A DNA stretch of 64,000 bases from Opitutaceae bacterium (GCA_027482185.1 JAIXWF010000022.1:310001-374000); one strand, 5' to 3'; positions 8,720-18,186 are shown, counted from the first letter of the stretch. Numbers and translations are program-made. The notes: generated from the letters alone by a model not told the origin.

Positions 8720-10477
8720 TCAGGCGGCGGGCGACGCCGAGCGGCGGGCGGAGCCGAGCAGGAGGCCGCCGATCAGGAGCACGACGGCGCCGCAGCCGAC
8801 GAAGGCGAGACGGCCGGCGAGCGGATTGGGAATCAGGGCGAGCAGGCAGACGAAGCCGCCGTAGGCGACGCAGAGCCAGCCGACGACACGGGATTGGCGG
8901 GAGTCGTTCGCGGCGGCGCTGCCCTCCTCGCGGGCGAAGTCGACGGGCCGGTTGAGCCGCTGGAAGAACTCGTCGACCTGGGCGCGGTGGGCGGGCGAGG
9001 TGCGCGACCAGAAGAGTTTCGTGCCGACGAACCAGAGGGAGCAGATGCCGACGTTGCCGAAGAGCTCGATGGATTGGCGCCAGTATTCGGCGGCGGTCGC
9101 CGACAGCGGATGGCCGAGGCCGAAGAAGGCGGCGGCCCATTCGGGGGTGAGCCGATGGGTGATGAAGAGCGAGCTGACGAAGCCGACGGCGACGGTGCTC
9201 CACGCGGACCACGGCGGAGTGTGTTTGACGAGCAGGCCGAGGAAGAGCGGCACGATGATGGGGATGCCGATCAAAATGCTGAGGCGCTGGGTGAGCTGGA
9301 AGAGCGTGAGGTCCTTGAGCTGGCTCATCTCGAGGGCGACCCCGACGATGAGGAGGCCGAAGGCGACGGTGGTGACTTTGCCGACCTTGAGCAGGTGGGC
9401 GTCCGTGGCGTGCGGCCGCAGAACCGGCTGGTAGAAATTCTTGATGAAGAACCCGGTGTTCTTGTTCAGGCCGGAATCCATGGAGGACATCGTCGCGGCG
9501 AAAATGCCGCTGACGAGCAGGCCCATCATGCCGACGGGCATGACATCGCGGGCGATGGCGATGAAGGCGGCTTCCTCGGGATTGCGCAGCTGGGGGAAGA
9601 CGGCGTGCAGATCGGGGAAGCGAATGGCGGCGACGATCGGCGGGGTGAACCAGATCACGATGCCGACGATGAAGAGCGCGGCGCCGAGGAAACCCGCGTG
9701 GCGGGCATGGCGGCTGTCCTTGACGCAGAGGTAGCGGTTGGCGTCGGCGAGGTTGTTGGTCGTGTGGATCTGTTTGATCAGCATCGCGACGCACCAGAGC
9801 CCGAGGAAATCGGCGGAGAACACCTGGCCGAAGTCGAGATGCCGGGCGGGCACCTGATCGAGGAACGACGCGAAACCGCCGACCTTGAGCACGGCGAGCA
9901 CGGTGACCGCGAGGCACACCGGCATCAGAATGAGCACCTGGATGAAGTCGCTGGCGAGTACGGCCCAGCTGCCGCCGACGAGCGCCATCACGAGCACGAC
10001 GAGGCCGGTGGCGACGATGGTGAGCGAAAGGTCGAGGTTGAAGACCGCGGCGAAGAACACGGCGAGGGAGTTGAGCCAGATGCCGGCCTGCAGCAGGCCG
10101 AACGGCAACTGGAGCCACGTGAAGACCTGCTCGCTGGCGCGGCCGAAGCGCTGGCGGATGGCTTCGACACCGGTGACGACGCGCATCTGGCGGAAGCGCG
10201 GGGCGAAGTGGAGGGCGTTGAGGGTGAAGCCGAGGGCGTTGCCGAGGTAGATCACGGCGATGGGCCAGCCGTCGGCGTAGGCCTTGCTGGCCGCGCCGGT
10301 GAACGTCCACGCGCTGAACTGGACCATGAAGGCGGAACCGCCGACCATCCACCAGAGGGCCTTGCCGCCGCCGCGGAAGTAGTCGCTGACGTTGGTGACG
10401 AACTTCCGGAACACCCAGCTGATCGCCAGCATGTAGACGAAGTAGAAAACGATGACGGCGTGGTCGGCGAAAGTCAT
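8720..10477 (-). CDS. Sodium:solute symporter (SSS family)
   Basis: 585 residues with about 13-14 hydrophobic segments and the SSS-type N-terminus (FADHAVIVFYFVYMLAISW, then a short SDYFRGGG loop). The family couples sodium entry to import of sugars, uronates or other organic solutes across the inner membrane. The ATG at 10477 is preferred; an in-frame TTG four codons upstream is possible. The gene is directly downstream of a LacI-type regulator and has a near-perfect 15-bp palindrome in its leader, so uptake is probably induced by the sugar sensed by that regulator. Confidence 0.85.
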   Translation of the reverse strand: MTFADHAVIVFYFVYMLAISWVFRKFVTNVSDYFRGGGKALWWMVGGSAFMVQFSAWTFTGAASKAYADGWPIAVIYLGNALGFTLNALHFAPRFRQMRVVTGVEAIRQRFGRASEQVFTWLQLPFGLLQAGIWLNSLAVFFAAVFNLDLSLTIVATGLVVLVMALVGGSWAVLASDFIQVLILMPVCLAVTVLAVLKVGGFASFLDQVPARHLDFGQVFSADFLGLWCVAMLIKQIHTTNNLADANRYLCVKDSRHARHAGFLGAALFIVGIVIWFTPPIVAAIRFPDLHAVFPQLRNPEEAAFIAIARDVMPVGMMGLLVSGIFAATMSSMDSGLNKNTGFFIKNFYQPVLRPHATDAHLLKVGKVTTVAFGLLIVGVALEMSQLKDLTLFQLTQRLSILIGIPIIVPLFLGLLVKHTPPWSAWSTVAVGFVSSLFITHRLTPEWAAAFFGLGHPLSATAAEYWRQSIELFGNVGICSLWFVGTKLFWSRTSPAHRAQVDEFFQRLNRPVDFAREEGSAAANDSRQSRVVGWLCVAYGGFVCLLALIPNPLAGRLAFVGCGAVVLLIGGLLLGSARRSASPAA

Positions 10478-10511
10478 GGGGCGGGGCAACCGGCGGGGTT
10501 GCGGGACGGTT

Positions 10512-10526
10512 TGTTAATAATTATCA
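10512..10526. promoter_or_regulatory. Candidate LacI-family operator
   Basis: TGTTAATAATTATCA is a 15-bp palindrome with 6 of 7 base pairs matching around a central A, standing out as A/T-rich in a GC-rich leader. It lies 35 bp upstream of the symporter start and downstream of the LacI-type gene, the expected place for the regulator to control the transport operon. The size and symmetry suit a LacI-family site, although the classical central CG is absent. Confidence 0.45.
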
Positions 10527-10593
10527 GTCGGCAAGGGCAAACTTGCCGGCGGCGGGGGGGAGGAGCGCGGCCGGTGCCGGCGGGGCGACGGCG

Positions 10594-11640
10594 TCAGGCG
10601 GCCGGTCCGGTGGTGTCGCCGACGAAGAGCTGCGCGGGGAGCATCAGGTCGGTGCAGCCTTCCGGCGCGACGCCGGCGCCCTCGAGCAGGAGGCGGGCGG
10701 CGGCTTCGCCGAGGGTGGTCGGGTTCGAACCGGCGGCGGTGATGCGCGGGCGGCTGTCGGTGGCGACCGGCGAGAGGTCCGCGCTGGCGACGCTGACCCG
10801 GCCGGGCACGGACCAACCCTCGCGGTTGAATTCGCGCACGGCGCCGGAGGCCATCAGCGTGTTGTAACAGATGCACGCGGTCGGGAAGTCGCGGCGGCGG
10901 CGGTGGGCGAGGAGGACGCGCACGCCGTCCGCGCCGTCGATCCGGTCGCCTTCCTTCAGTTTTACCGTGTAGCGGGGGTCGAGGCGGAGCCCGAGGCGGC
11001 CGAGGGCGCCCTCGTAGGCCTGGAGGCGGGCTTCGTGGCGGCCGAGGCCGACGTTGCCGCCGATCCAGCCGAAGCGCCGGTGGCCGAGCCCGTGCAGGTG
11101 GTCGACGAGGGATTCCAGGGCCTGGGGTTCGTTGCCGAGGACGGAGTGGCAGAGACCGGGGTAACGCGCGGACACGGCCACGATGCGCAGCCCGAATTTC
11201 CGGAGCTGGTCGAGAAAGGCGCGGGTGACTTCGCCGACGAGGACGAGACCGTGGAAGGCGTGGCCGGGAGCGAAGAGGCGGCGGAGTTTCGCGGCGTCGA
11301 GCTGGTCCTCGGCGCCGAGGAAGACCGTCGTGTGCTCGCGGGCCTCGATGCCGGAGTGCAGGCCGTGCTGCACGTGGCCGAAGTACATCGTCGGGGTGTT
11401 CAGCCGGAGCGGCGCGCGCAAGATGATCCCGACCTGGCGGGCCTGGGCGGCCGGCGAGGACGCCAGGTGCATGCCCTTCGGGTGGTAGCCGCGTTTGACG
11501 GCGTGGGCCCAGATGCGGTCGTAGGTCTCGGCGTTGATGCCTTGGCGCCGGCCGTTGAGGACGAGCGAAACGAGGGCCTGGGAAATGCCGAGTTCGCGGG
11601 CGAGCTGAGTCTGGGAGACCTTCTTGGCGGGGGCGGGCAC
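10594..11640 (-). CDS. LacI-family transcriptional regulator
   Basis: 348 residues, GTG start. An N-terminal helix-turn-helix (SQTQLARELGISQALVSLVL, about residues 9-28) is followed by the hinge region and a periplasmic-binding-protein-like sensor domain starting at QVGIILRAP. Such proteins repress sugar-use genes until an effector sugar binds. Gene order (regulator, symporter, isomerase, dehydrogenase, DUF2264, heparinase), all on the minus strand, suggests this is the local regulator of polysaccharide uptake and breakdown. A candidate operator is at 10512-10526. Confidence 0.9.
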   Translation of the reverse strand: MPAPAKKVSQTQLARELGISQALVSLVLNGRRQGINAETYDRIWAHAVKRGYHPKGMHLASSPAAQARQVGIILRAPLRLNTPTMYFGHVQHGLHSGIEAREHTTVFLGAEDQLDAAKLRRLFAPGHAFHGLVLVGEVTRAFLDQLRKFGLRIVAVSARYPGLCHSVLGNEPQALESLVDHLHGLGHRRFGWIGGNVGLGRHEARLQAYEGALGRLGLRLDPRYTVKLKEGDRIDGADGVRVLLAHRRRRDFPTACICYNTLMASGAVREFNREGWSVPGRVSVASADLSPVATDSRPRITAAGSNPTTLGEAAARLLLEGAGVAPEGCTDLMLPAQLFVGDTTGPAA

Positions 11641-11698
11641 GGCGGCAGGTTTTGCACGGGGCGCCGCCCCGGCAATGCTTTCCTGCGGCGGTGCCGCA

Positions 11699-12958
11699 TC
11701 AGCGCGGTTTCAGCCGGTAGCGGCGCACCTCGAGCGGCTCGGTGACCGTGTAGAAAGCGACGACGTTTTCGAGGCGGGCGAGGGTCCAGGGCACGGAAAA
11801 CGCGGCGCCGTTCTTGGTGAAAACGACGTCGTCGGCGACGTACACGCAGGAGTGCACGCCTTGGCCGTCGGGCCGGACGAACATGACGATGTCGCCGAGA
11901 GCGGGGGCGCCGTTGACCTGGTAGTAGTCGCGCAGCAGGGCGAGGCGGGCCTGCTCGAGGTCGGCGAAGCGGTTGTCGGGCTGGGTGCTGTAGAAGTTCA
12001 GCGACGTCCAGTGGCAATCGTGGGCGAGGTCGGCCGGGTCGTCCGAGGGAATCGGATACGTGTAGAGCAGCCGCCGCGCGAACGGCGGCAGGAGGTGCAC
12101 CAGATCGAGGCTGCCGCCCTCGGGCCGCCGGGCGAGCGACTGCAGGAGCGGCTCGATGTCCTTCGAGCGCCGGCCCTGTCCCCAGTAGCGCACGAGGGCG
12201 TCGACGTCGGAACTGCGGTCGACGTGCAGTTGGCCGAGCAGGGCGGTCTTGCGGGACATGACCTTGATGTAGCGGATGCGGCCGGCGGCGGTGGGAATCC
12301 GGGGCAGGACGAGATCGTGGTCCGAGAAATACATCGAGCCGTTGCGTTCGTAGAGGAGGCGCCGGGTGAGGGCGACGACGTCGTCCGGGAGGCCGCTGCC
12401 CTCGAACCAATCCTCGACGGCCTCGGTGCGGCAGCGGAACGGATCGCGCTGGAGCGCGTTGCGCGGATCGGCGGCGAGCGCGGTGTACAGTTTGGTGCGA
12501 TCGGCGGCGGTGAGGGCGAGGACGGCCTCGGGGTCGGGGCGGACAATCCAGCCGCCGCCGGGTCCGGCGGGTTCGGCGGCGCGCTGCAGCGGCGCGGTTG
12601 CGGCCGGCGCGAGCCCGAGCTCGGACCAGAAGCGGGTGGCGGCGGCGGCATCGGCGGCGGGCAGGTGCCAGCGGATCGGCTGGGGGGTGGTGAAAACGAC
12701 GGGAATAAAATCCTCCGGCGGCTCGATCAGCACCCGGGAAAACGAGAGGCGGCCCCAGGGGCCGGAGGCATTTTCGCCGGGAACCGTGGCGCCGGTCCCG
12801 GGGCTGCGGGTGGCGGCGGCGGCCGGCGCGGCCGGTTTCGGTCCCGAGGTTTCGCGGAGGAGGAGCCAAACGACGAGCACCCACGGCACGAGCAGCACGC
12901 AGGCGAGACCGTACCACGCGCGACGCGGGACGCGGATAACGGAAGGAGGTGCGGACAT
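11699..12958 (-). CDS. Membrane-anchored protein with a C-terminal NlpC/P60-like domain
   Basis: 419 residues. One transmembrane segment (about 15-34) follows a short basic N-terminus; then come a Pro/Ala-rich linker and a domain of about 230 residues that I do not recognise. The C-terminal part has HDCHWTSLNFYS with Cys315 and, about 54 residues later, GDIVMFVRPDGQGVHSCVYVADD with His369: the Cys/His spacing and the GD.V.F ... H..VYV.D pattern of NlpC/P60 (papain-like) hydrolases, usually peptidoglycan amidases or endopeptidases. The start at 12958 is chosen to keep the N-terminus basic. Its substrate, and whether it is catalytic, are unproven. Confidence 0.6.
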   Translation of the reverse strand: MSAPPSVIRVPRRAWYGLACVLLVPWVLVVWLLLRETSGPKPAAPAAAATRSPGTGATVPGENASGPWGRLSFSRVLIEPPEDFIPVVFTTPQPIRWHLPAADAAAATRFWSELGLAPAATAPLQRAAEPAGPGGGWIVRPDPEAVLALTAADRTKLYTALAADPRNALQRDPFRCRTEAVEDWFEGSGLPDDVVALTRRLLYERNGSMYFSDHDLVLPRIPTAAGRIRYIKVMSRKTALLGQLHVDRSSDVDALVRYWGQGRRSKDIEPLLQSLARRPEGGSLDLVHLLPPFARRLLYTYPIPSDDPADLAHDCHWTSLNFYSTQPDNRFADLEQARLALLRDYYQVNGAPALGDIVMFVRPDGQGVHSCVYVADDVVFTKNGAAFSVPWTLARLENVVAFYTVTEPLEVRRYRLKPR

Positions 12959-13004
12959 GCTCCCCGCAGGCTCGCGGAACCGGACCGGTCCCGACCAGCC
13001 CAAA

Positions 13005-16000
13005 TCAACGCCGCGCCGCGGCGTTGCGGCGCCAGCGGCGCCAGCCGAGCAGGCCGAGGCAACCGCCGATCAACAGTGCGCCGTAGGTGGCGGGCTCGGG
13101 AGTGGGGCGGATTTCGCGGTCGAACCAGCCGCTGTGGTTCCCGGAGACCCACGTGGTCGTGAGGTTGTTGTAGTCGGTGAAGGTGATGTTGGCCAGGCCG
13201 GGTCCGCCGAGGATGTCGCTGCCGCCGATCGTGACCGAGTTGTTGAGCAGGCCGCCGGAGTTGAGCGTGGGGTAGTTGCGCAGGTACCAGACCGTGCTGG
13301 CCGACGCGTTGTTGGCGACGCTGATCCAGTTGTTGACCGTGACGGTGACGCCGGGGTCGATGATGAGGTTGGCAGAGGAGAGAAACGTGTTCCCGCTGGC
13401 GCCGAAATCGAGGATCGTATTGCCCGTGATGCGGATGGTGCCGACGGTGATCTGGGCGGTCTCGAGGCGGAGGGTGCCGCCGTTGAGAACGAGGGTGACG
13501 TCGGGCGCGGTGAAATCGTTGTCGAAGACGAGGGTGCCGGTGCCGTTTTTCTGGAAGGTACCGGTGCCGGCGAGGGCACCGGAAAAATACGTGGTCGTGC
13601 CGGTGCCGTAGTTGCCGACGACCTGGGCGCCGCTGCCGATGGTAAGCGTCGTGCCGCCGGCGGAGGCGAATTCGGCGGAGGTCATCGTGTTGGCGTTGCC
13701 GGTGCCGACGGTCATCGTGCCGCCGGCCAAGTTGACGGCACCGACCGTGGCCGTGAGGCCGCCGGCGCCGGCGAAGGTGAAGTTGCCGGAGCCGTCTTTG
13801 CGCAGGTCGACGGCGTCGGCGAACGTGGTGCCGTTGGTGATATTGCCGCTGACGACGACGTTGCCGTTCTGGGCGGTGGTGCCAATGGTGAGGAGCTGCG
13901 TGGTGCCGGCGGTGCTGGTGATGCCGCCGCTGAGGGTGAGCGTGTTGGCTGAATTGGACGCGATCAACGTCGACGAGCCGACGGTCACGAGGCCCTGGAA
14001 GGTATTGTTGCCGGAAACGTTTCGGAGGGCGCCGGTGCCGGAAACGCCGCTGCCGTTAAGGGTGAGCGGCTCGGCGTTGACGTTGAGTTGGTTCGAGCCG
14101 CCGCCGATGGCGGTGTTGTCGAGGTGGACGGCGGCGCCGGTGCCCGCGACGGTGGTCGAACCGGTGGTGGTGCCGAGGGCGGAATTGCTTTGGACGCTGA
14201 CGACGCCGGCGTTGACGGCGGTGCTGCCGCTGAAGTTGTTGCTGCCGGAGAGGGTCAGGGTGCCGGTGTCGTCCTTGATCAGGCCGCCGGTGTTGGTGCC
14301 GATCGAGCCGGAGATCGTGGTGTTGCCGGCGCCGGCGACGGTGAGGGTCGAGCTGCTCGAGGTGATGGCGGTCGAGATGGTGAGGGTGTCGGCGTTCGAC
14401 TTCACGGTGGCGTCGGCCGCGAGCGCGATGCCGGCGGAGCCGCTCCAGGTGTTGTTGCCGGCGAGGTTCTGGAGCGCGCCGTTGCCGTTGTAGCCGGTGC
14501 CGCTGAGGGTGAGTTTCTCGCCGGAGACGGTGAGGTTGCCGTTGGCCACGTTGCTCAGTTGCAGCGTGCCGCCGGTGTTCACGGTCGTGGCGGTGTCGGC
14601 AAGGCCGTTGGCCTGGCCGAGCGCGGTGTTGTTCTGGATGCTGAGGATGCCGTCGTTGATCGTGGTGGTGCCCTCGTAGCCGCCGGAGTTGGCGCTGGTG
14701 ATCGTCATGGTGCCGGCGCCGTTCTTGGTGAGGGAGCCGTTGTTGATGACGGAACTGACGGTGAGGTCGGAGGTGTTGCCGGCGCCGCCGACGATGTTGA
14801 AGACGCGGTTGGCGTTGGGGCTCGGGATGGGGCCCTGGTGGATCGTGAGGCTGAGCGTGCTCGTGCCGGTGCCGGAGATGGTTGCGGTGTTGCCGGGGGA
14901 GGCGTTGACCGTGACATCGCCGTTGAGGTAGAGGCCGCCGACGGTACCAAGGTCGACCGCGCCGCCGTTGAAAGTGAGGCCGCTGATCGATTGCGCGTTG
15001 AGGAGATTGAAGACGCCATCCTGGTTGATGGTCATCGTGGTCGCGTAGTTGATCTGCTCGCCGTAGAGGGATCCGGCCTGCATCAGCAGACGGGCGGTGC
15101 CGGCGGAGCCGGTGCCGTCGCCGATGACGACGGGGCCGTTGATGCCGAAGTAATTCAGGTCGACCGGATCGTTGGGGTAGGTGTTGGCGAGGGTGCGGAG
15201 GCTGAGGGTGCCGTTGGCGATGGTCGTGGTGCCGGTGTAGGTGTTGAGATTGGCGGTGAAGCGGGCTTCGTCGGCGGGGTTGGTCATGTTCACGACCACG
15301 TTGCCGGTGCCGGTGATGCGGGAGTTGACGTAGACGGCGCGGTTGTCGACGGCGGTGGTCGTGCCGGTGATCGTGAGGGTGTTGGAACCGAGGTTGAGTG
15401 TGGTCGGGTCGGACGGTGGCGCGGGCGGATCCAGTTCGCGGTTGTAGGCGGTGGTGGTGATGCCGAGGGCGAGATAGCCGGTGCCGCTGGTGGAGACGGT
15501 GGTGTTGCCGGAGAGGGTGATGTTGCCGTTCCAGCGGTTGTTGCCGCCGGAGCCGATGAGCGCGCCGCTGCCGCTGCCGGTCCCGGCGACGGTCAACAGG
15601 CCGTTGCTGGTGGTGAGGCGGCCGCCGTCGATCTGCAAGGTGGCGCCGTTGGTCACGGTGGTGCCGGCGGTGCCGACGCCGAGGGCGTTGTCACTTTGCA
15701 GCCGCAGGGTGCCAGCGTTGACCGTGGCGCCGCCGGTGAAGCCCGTGCTGGAGCCGGCGAGACTGAGGGTGCCGGTGCCTTCCTTGACGAGGGACGGGTT
15801 GGCGTTGCCGCTGGTGAAGGTGCCGCTGTAGGTCGTCGAGGAGGAATCCCCGACCGTAAAGCTGGTGGCGGCGCCGGGGGAACCGAGTTGGACGACGGCG
15901 GCGGAGTTGGCGGAAGCGAGGGAGCCGATGCGCTCGGAGAAACCGTTGAGGTTGAGCACCGGGGTGCCGGCGGCGCCGAGGGTCACGGCGGAGGTGTCGG

Positions 16001-17810
16001 CAATCTGGTTCGCGGCGTCCAGGCGGACGGTGTCGGTGCCGGCGCCGTCGCCGATGAGGAGGGAGCCGGAGACGGCGGTGGCGCCGCCGGTCTTGCCGAG
16101 GGCGAGGGTGCCGTCGTTGACGGTGGTGGCGCCGGTGTAGGTGTTGCTGCCGGAGCCGTTGAGGGTCCAGGTGCCGGTGCCGCTCTTGGTCACGGCGGTG
16201 GCGCCGGAGTTGTCGCCGACGATGGCGGCGAGGCTGCCGTCGTTGGTGCCGGTGAGCGTCAGGGTACGGGCGCCGGTTTCGCCGTTGAAGCCGAGGGCGC
16301 CGGCGTTGTTGAAGACGAGGGCGCCGGAGCCGGCGGATTCGATCGTGCCGCCGCCGTTGCCGACGGAGAAGAGGCGGTTGGTGGATACCGCGGCGCCGGT
16401 GTAGCGAAGGGTGCCGCCGTCGAGGACGAGGTTGGTCGCGGCGTTGGACGACGCGCCGATCGAGCTGTTGGCGGCGCCGTTGGCGAGCGTGGAGACGGTG
16501 AGATTGCCGGCGGCGATCGTCGTGGACCCGGTGTAAGTCGAAGCGGCGTTGGAAAGGGTCCAGTTGCCGGTGCCGCTCTTCAGGACCGAGGTGAGGTTGG
16601 TGCCGGAGTTGTTGGCGATGACGCCGGACAGCGTATTGGCGAAGGTGCTGGTGCCGGTGAGCGTAAGGGTCTTGCTGCCGGCGCCGCCGGCGGCGATGCC
16701 GCCGCTAAGGGCGAGGGCGCCGGTGCCGTTGGCTTCGATCGTGCCGCCGCCGGTGGTGCCGGCGAGGTTGATGCCGCGGTTCACCGAGTGGCCGGTGCCG
16801 GTGTACTGCAGCGTGCCGGTCGTGGCGAGGTTGCCGAGCGAGATGGTGGCGTTGCGCCCGATCTGGGAATTGTTCGTCGCGTTGGTCAGGGAGGAAATCG
16901 AGACGGTGCCGTCCTGTACCTGCAACTGGCCTTGGAAGGTGGAGCCGGTGTTGGAGAGGGTCAGGGATCCGGTCCCGACCTTGATTAGGCCGCCGGTGCT
17001 GCCCGACACGGTGCCGGCGAACGACGTGCTCGTGTTGGCGGCGCCGACGGTGAGGTTCGCGCTGCCCACCGAGATTAAGGCCGCGGTGTTGGTGGAAGCG
17101 ATCGAGCCGACTTGCTGGGCCGTGTTGTTCAGGTTGAACGTCGGCACGCCGCCGCTGGTGAACGTGAGTGCCGAGGTGGCCGCGATCTGGTTGGTGGCGG
17201 TGGTCCGGAGGGTGTCGGTACCTGAACCGTCGCCGATCGTGATGTTGCCCGCGACGGCGACGATGTTGGCCGATTTGCTGAGATTGAGGGTGCCGGACGT
17301 GACAGTGGTGACGCCGGTGAAAGTGTTCGCGGTGGTTCCGGAAAGGGTGACGTTGGCCGTGCCGGTCTTGTTGAAGCCGAAATTGGCGCCACCGACGGCG
17401 CCGCTGAGGGTAATCTGGCCGGTCGAGGTGGTGCTGAGCACCGAATTGGCCGTCAGGTTGATCGGGGCCGAAATGGTGATGCTGCTGGCGTCGTTGTTGA
17501 CGACACCGCCGGCTCCGAGGTTGAGGGAAGTGGTGGCGCTGGAGATCGTGAAGTTCACGGTTGCCGTGTTCAGCAACGTGATCGAATTCACGTTCCACGC
17601 CGTCACGCCGTCGGCGACATTGCTGCCGCCGGTGCCGCCGCCAAACTGGTAGTCGTTGGTCACGCCCGGCGTAGGCGCGGTATTGGGATTCCAGTTGTTG
17701 GCCGCCGACCAATTGAAAGGCGCGCCGGCGCCGCCATCCCATAGAAACGTGGCGGCGGCGGCCTGCCCGATGCACGCGGCGAAAACGAGCGCCGCGAATC
17801 CCGGGCGCAT
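13005..17810 (-). CDS. Giant autotransporter-associated beta-strand repeat protein with PEP-CTERM anchor
   Basis: 1601 residues. A signal peptide is visible (MRPGFAALVFAACIGQAAAA), followed by an FLWDGGAGAPFNWSAANNW start typical of these proteins. Nearly the whole length is a Gly/Thr/Asn/Ser-rich repeat with recurring units such as GTGTWTL, TYTGATTV and GTLTLSG, matching autotransporter-associated beta-strand repeats that stack into a long beta-helix. The C-terminus has a PEP-CTERM sorting tag: PEPATYG, a hydrophobic helix and an Arg-rich end (GWRRWRRNAAARR). Exosortase is expected to process such tags; none is encoded here. Likely an extracellular or cell-surface matrix protein. The ATG at 17810 is preferred over upstream codons that precede the signal peptide. 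Confidence 0.85.
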   Translation of the reverse strand: MRPGFAALVFAACIGQAAAATFLWDGGAGAPFNWSAANNWNPNTAPTPGVTNDYQFGGGTGGSNVADGVTAWNVNSITLLNTATVNFTISSATTSLNLGAGGVVNNDASSITISAPINLTANSVLSTTSTGQITLSGAVGGANFGFNKTGTANVTLSGTTANTFTGVTTVTSGTLNLSKSANIVAVAGNITIGDGSGTDTLRTTATNQIAATSALTFTSGGVPTFNLNNTAQQVGSIASTNTAALISVGSANLTVGAANTSTSFAGTVSGSTGGLIKVGTGSLTLSNTGSTFQGQLQVQDGTVSISSLTNATNNSQIGRNATISLGNLATTGTLQYTGTGHSVNRGINLAGTTGGGTIEANGTGALALSGGIAAGGAGSKTLTLTGTSTFANTLSGVIANNSGTNLTSVLKSGTGNWTLSNAASTYTGSTTIAAGNLTVSTLANGAANSSIGASSNAATNLVLDGGTLRYTGAAVSTNRLFSVGNGGGTIESAGSGALVFNNAGALGFNGETGARTLTLTGTNDGSLAAIVGDNSGATAVTKSGTGTWTLNGSGSNTYTGATTVNDGTLALGKTGGATAVSGSLLIGDGAGTDTVRLDAANQIADTSAVTLGAAGTPVLNLNGFSERIGSLASANSAAVVQLGSPGAATSFTVGDSSSTTYSGTFTSGNANPSLVKEGTGTLSLAGSSTGFTGGATVNAGTLRLQSDNALGVGTAGTTVTNGATLQIDGGRLTTSNGLLTVAGTGSGSGALIGSGGNNRWNGNITLSGNTTVSTSGTGYLALGITTTAYNRELDPPAPPSDPTTLNLGSNTLTITGTTTAVDNRAVYVNSRITGTGNVVVNMTNPADEARFTANLNTYTGTTTIANGTLSLRTLANTYPNDPVDLNYFGINGPVVIGDGTGSAGTARLLMQAGSLYGEQINYATTMTINQDGVFNLLNAQSISGLTFNGGAVDLGTVGGLYLNGDVTVNASPGNTATISGTGTSTLSLTIHQGPIPSPNANRVFNIVGGAGNTSDLTVSSVINNGSLTKNGAGTMTITSANSGGYEGTTTINDGILSIQNNTALGQANGLADTATTVNTGGTLQLSNVANGNLTVSGEKLTLSGTGYNGNGALQNLAGNNTWSGSAGIALAADATVKSNADTLTISTAITSSSSTLTVAGAGNTTISGSIGTNTGGLIKDDTGTLTLSGSNNFSGSTAVNAGVVSVQSNSALGTTTGSTTVAGTGAAVHLDNTAIGGGSNQLNVNAEPLTLNGSGVSGTGALRNVSGNNTFQGLVTVGSSTLIASNSANTLTLSGGITSTAGTTQLLTIGTTAQNGNVVVSGNITNGTTFADAVDLRKDGSGNFTFAGAGGLTATVGAVNLAGGTMTVGTGNANTMTSAEFASAGGTTLTIGSGAQVVGNYGTGTTTYFSGALAGTGTFQKNGTGTLVFDNDFTAPDVTLVLNGGTLRLETAQITVGTIRITGNTILDFGASGNTFLSSANLIIDPGVTVTVNNWISVANNASASTVWYLRNYPTLNSGGLLNNSVTIGGSDILGGPGLANITFTDYNNLTTTWVSGNHSGWFDREIRPTPEPATYGALLIGGCLGLLGWRRWRRNAAARR

Positions 17811-17962
17811 CCTCGCATACCGACCGAGATTTGCCCGCGATGCCTTTGCCGCACCGCAACGGGGAAACAGGCGGGCTTGGGAATGAGCGGGAGACAAGGG
17901 CACGGCGGAACCGATTGCGGCAAACGGAACAAGCCAGCACTTGGTTCCCGGGTCAAGATGAG

Positions 17963-17982
17963 ATTAGGGTGATATACCTAAT
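17963..17982. promoter_or_regulatory. ATTAGG-N8-CCTAAT dyad
   Basis: Two 6-bp arms in perfect inversion with an 8-bp A/T-rich spacer. A matching half-site, ACCCTAATC, recurs at 18178-18186 as the exact inverse of GATTAGGGT at 17962-17970. Position between two divergent surface-protein genes suggests binding by a shared regulator. Confidence 0.4.
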
Positions 17983-18177
17983 TTACATTCCGGTTTGGGC
18001 CGGGCAGACGGTGGGTGGTGGTATGAGTCCGTTCGGGTGTAGTCAGCAGCCGAATCGCTCCAAGGCATGGCAGGATTATCGTCGTTGGCGGGAGGATTGG
18101 CGTTTGGCTCGGCCGGTACGTACGGTAGGGTTGGAAACACGCAGTCTGAGGGTTTTCAGTAGACTTATGGGGTTCTT

Positions 18178-18186
18178 ACCCTAATC
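18178..18186. promoter_or_regulatory. Third CCTAAT half-site (ACCCTAATC)
   Basis: Exact reverse complement of 17962-17970. It is about 50 bp upstream of the start codon at 18235, a normal place for a promoter or activator site of that gene. Confidence 0.35.

Noticed and set aside
14088-16988. A 966-codon open frame on the plus strand
   Set aside because: It lies antisense to the repeat protein gene; its Gly/Ala/Val/Asp-rich sequence is the mirror of the Thr/Gly/Asn repeats and shows no domain.
17957-18186. A riboswitch or structured RNA in the divergent gap
   Set aside because: No conserved cores of c-di-GMP, cobalamin, TPP or SAM riboswitches could be matched by eye; a covariance-model scan would decide.
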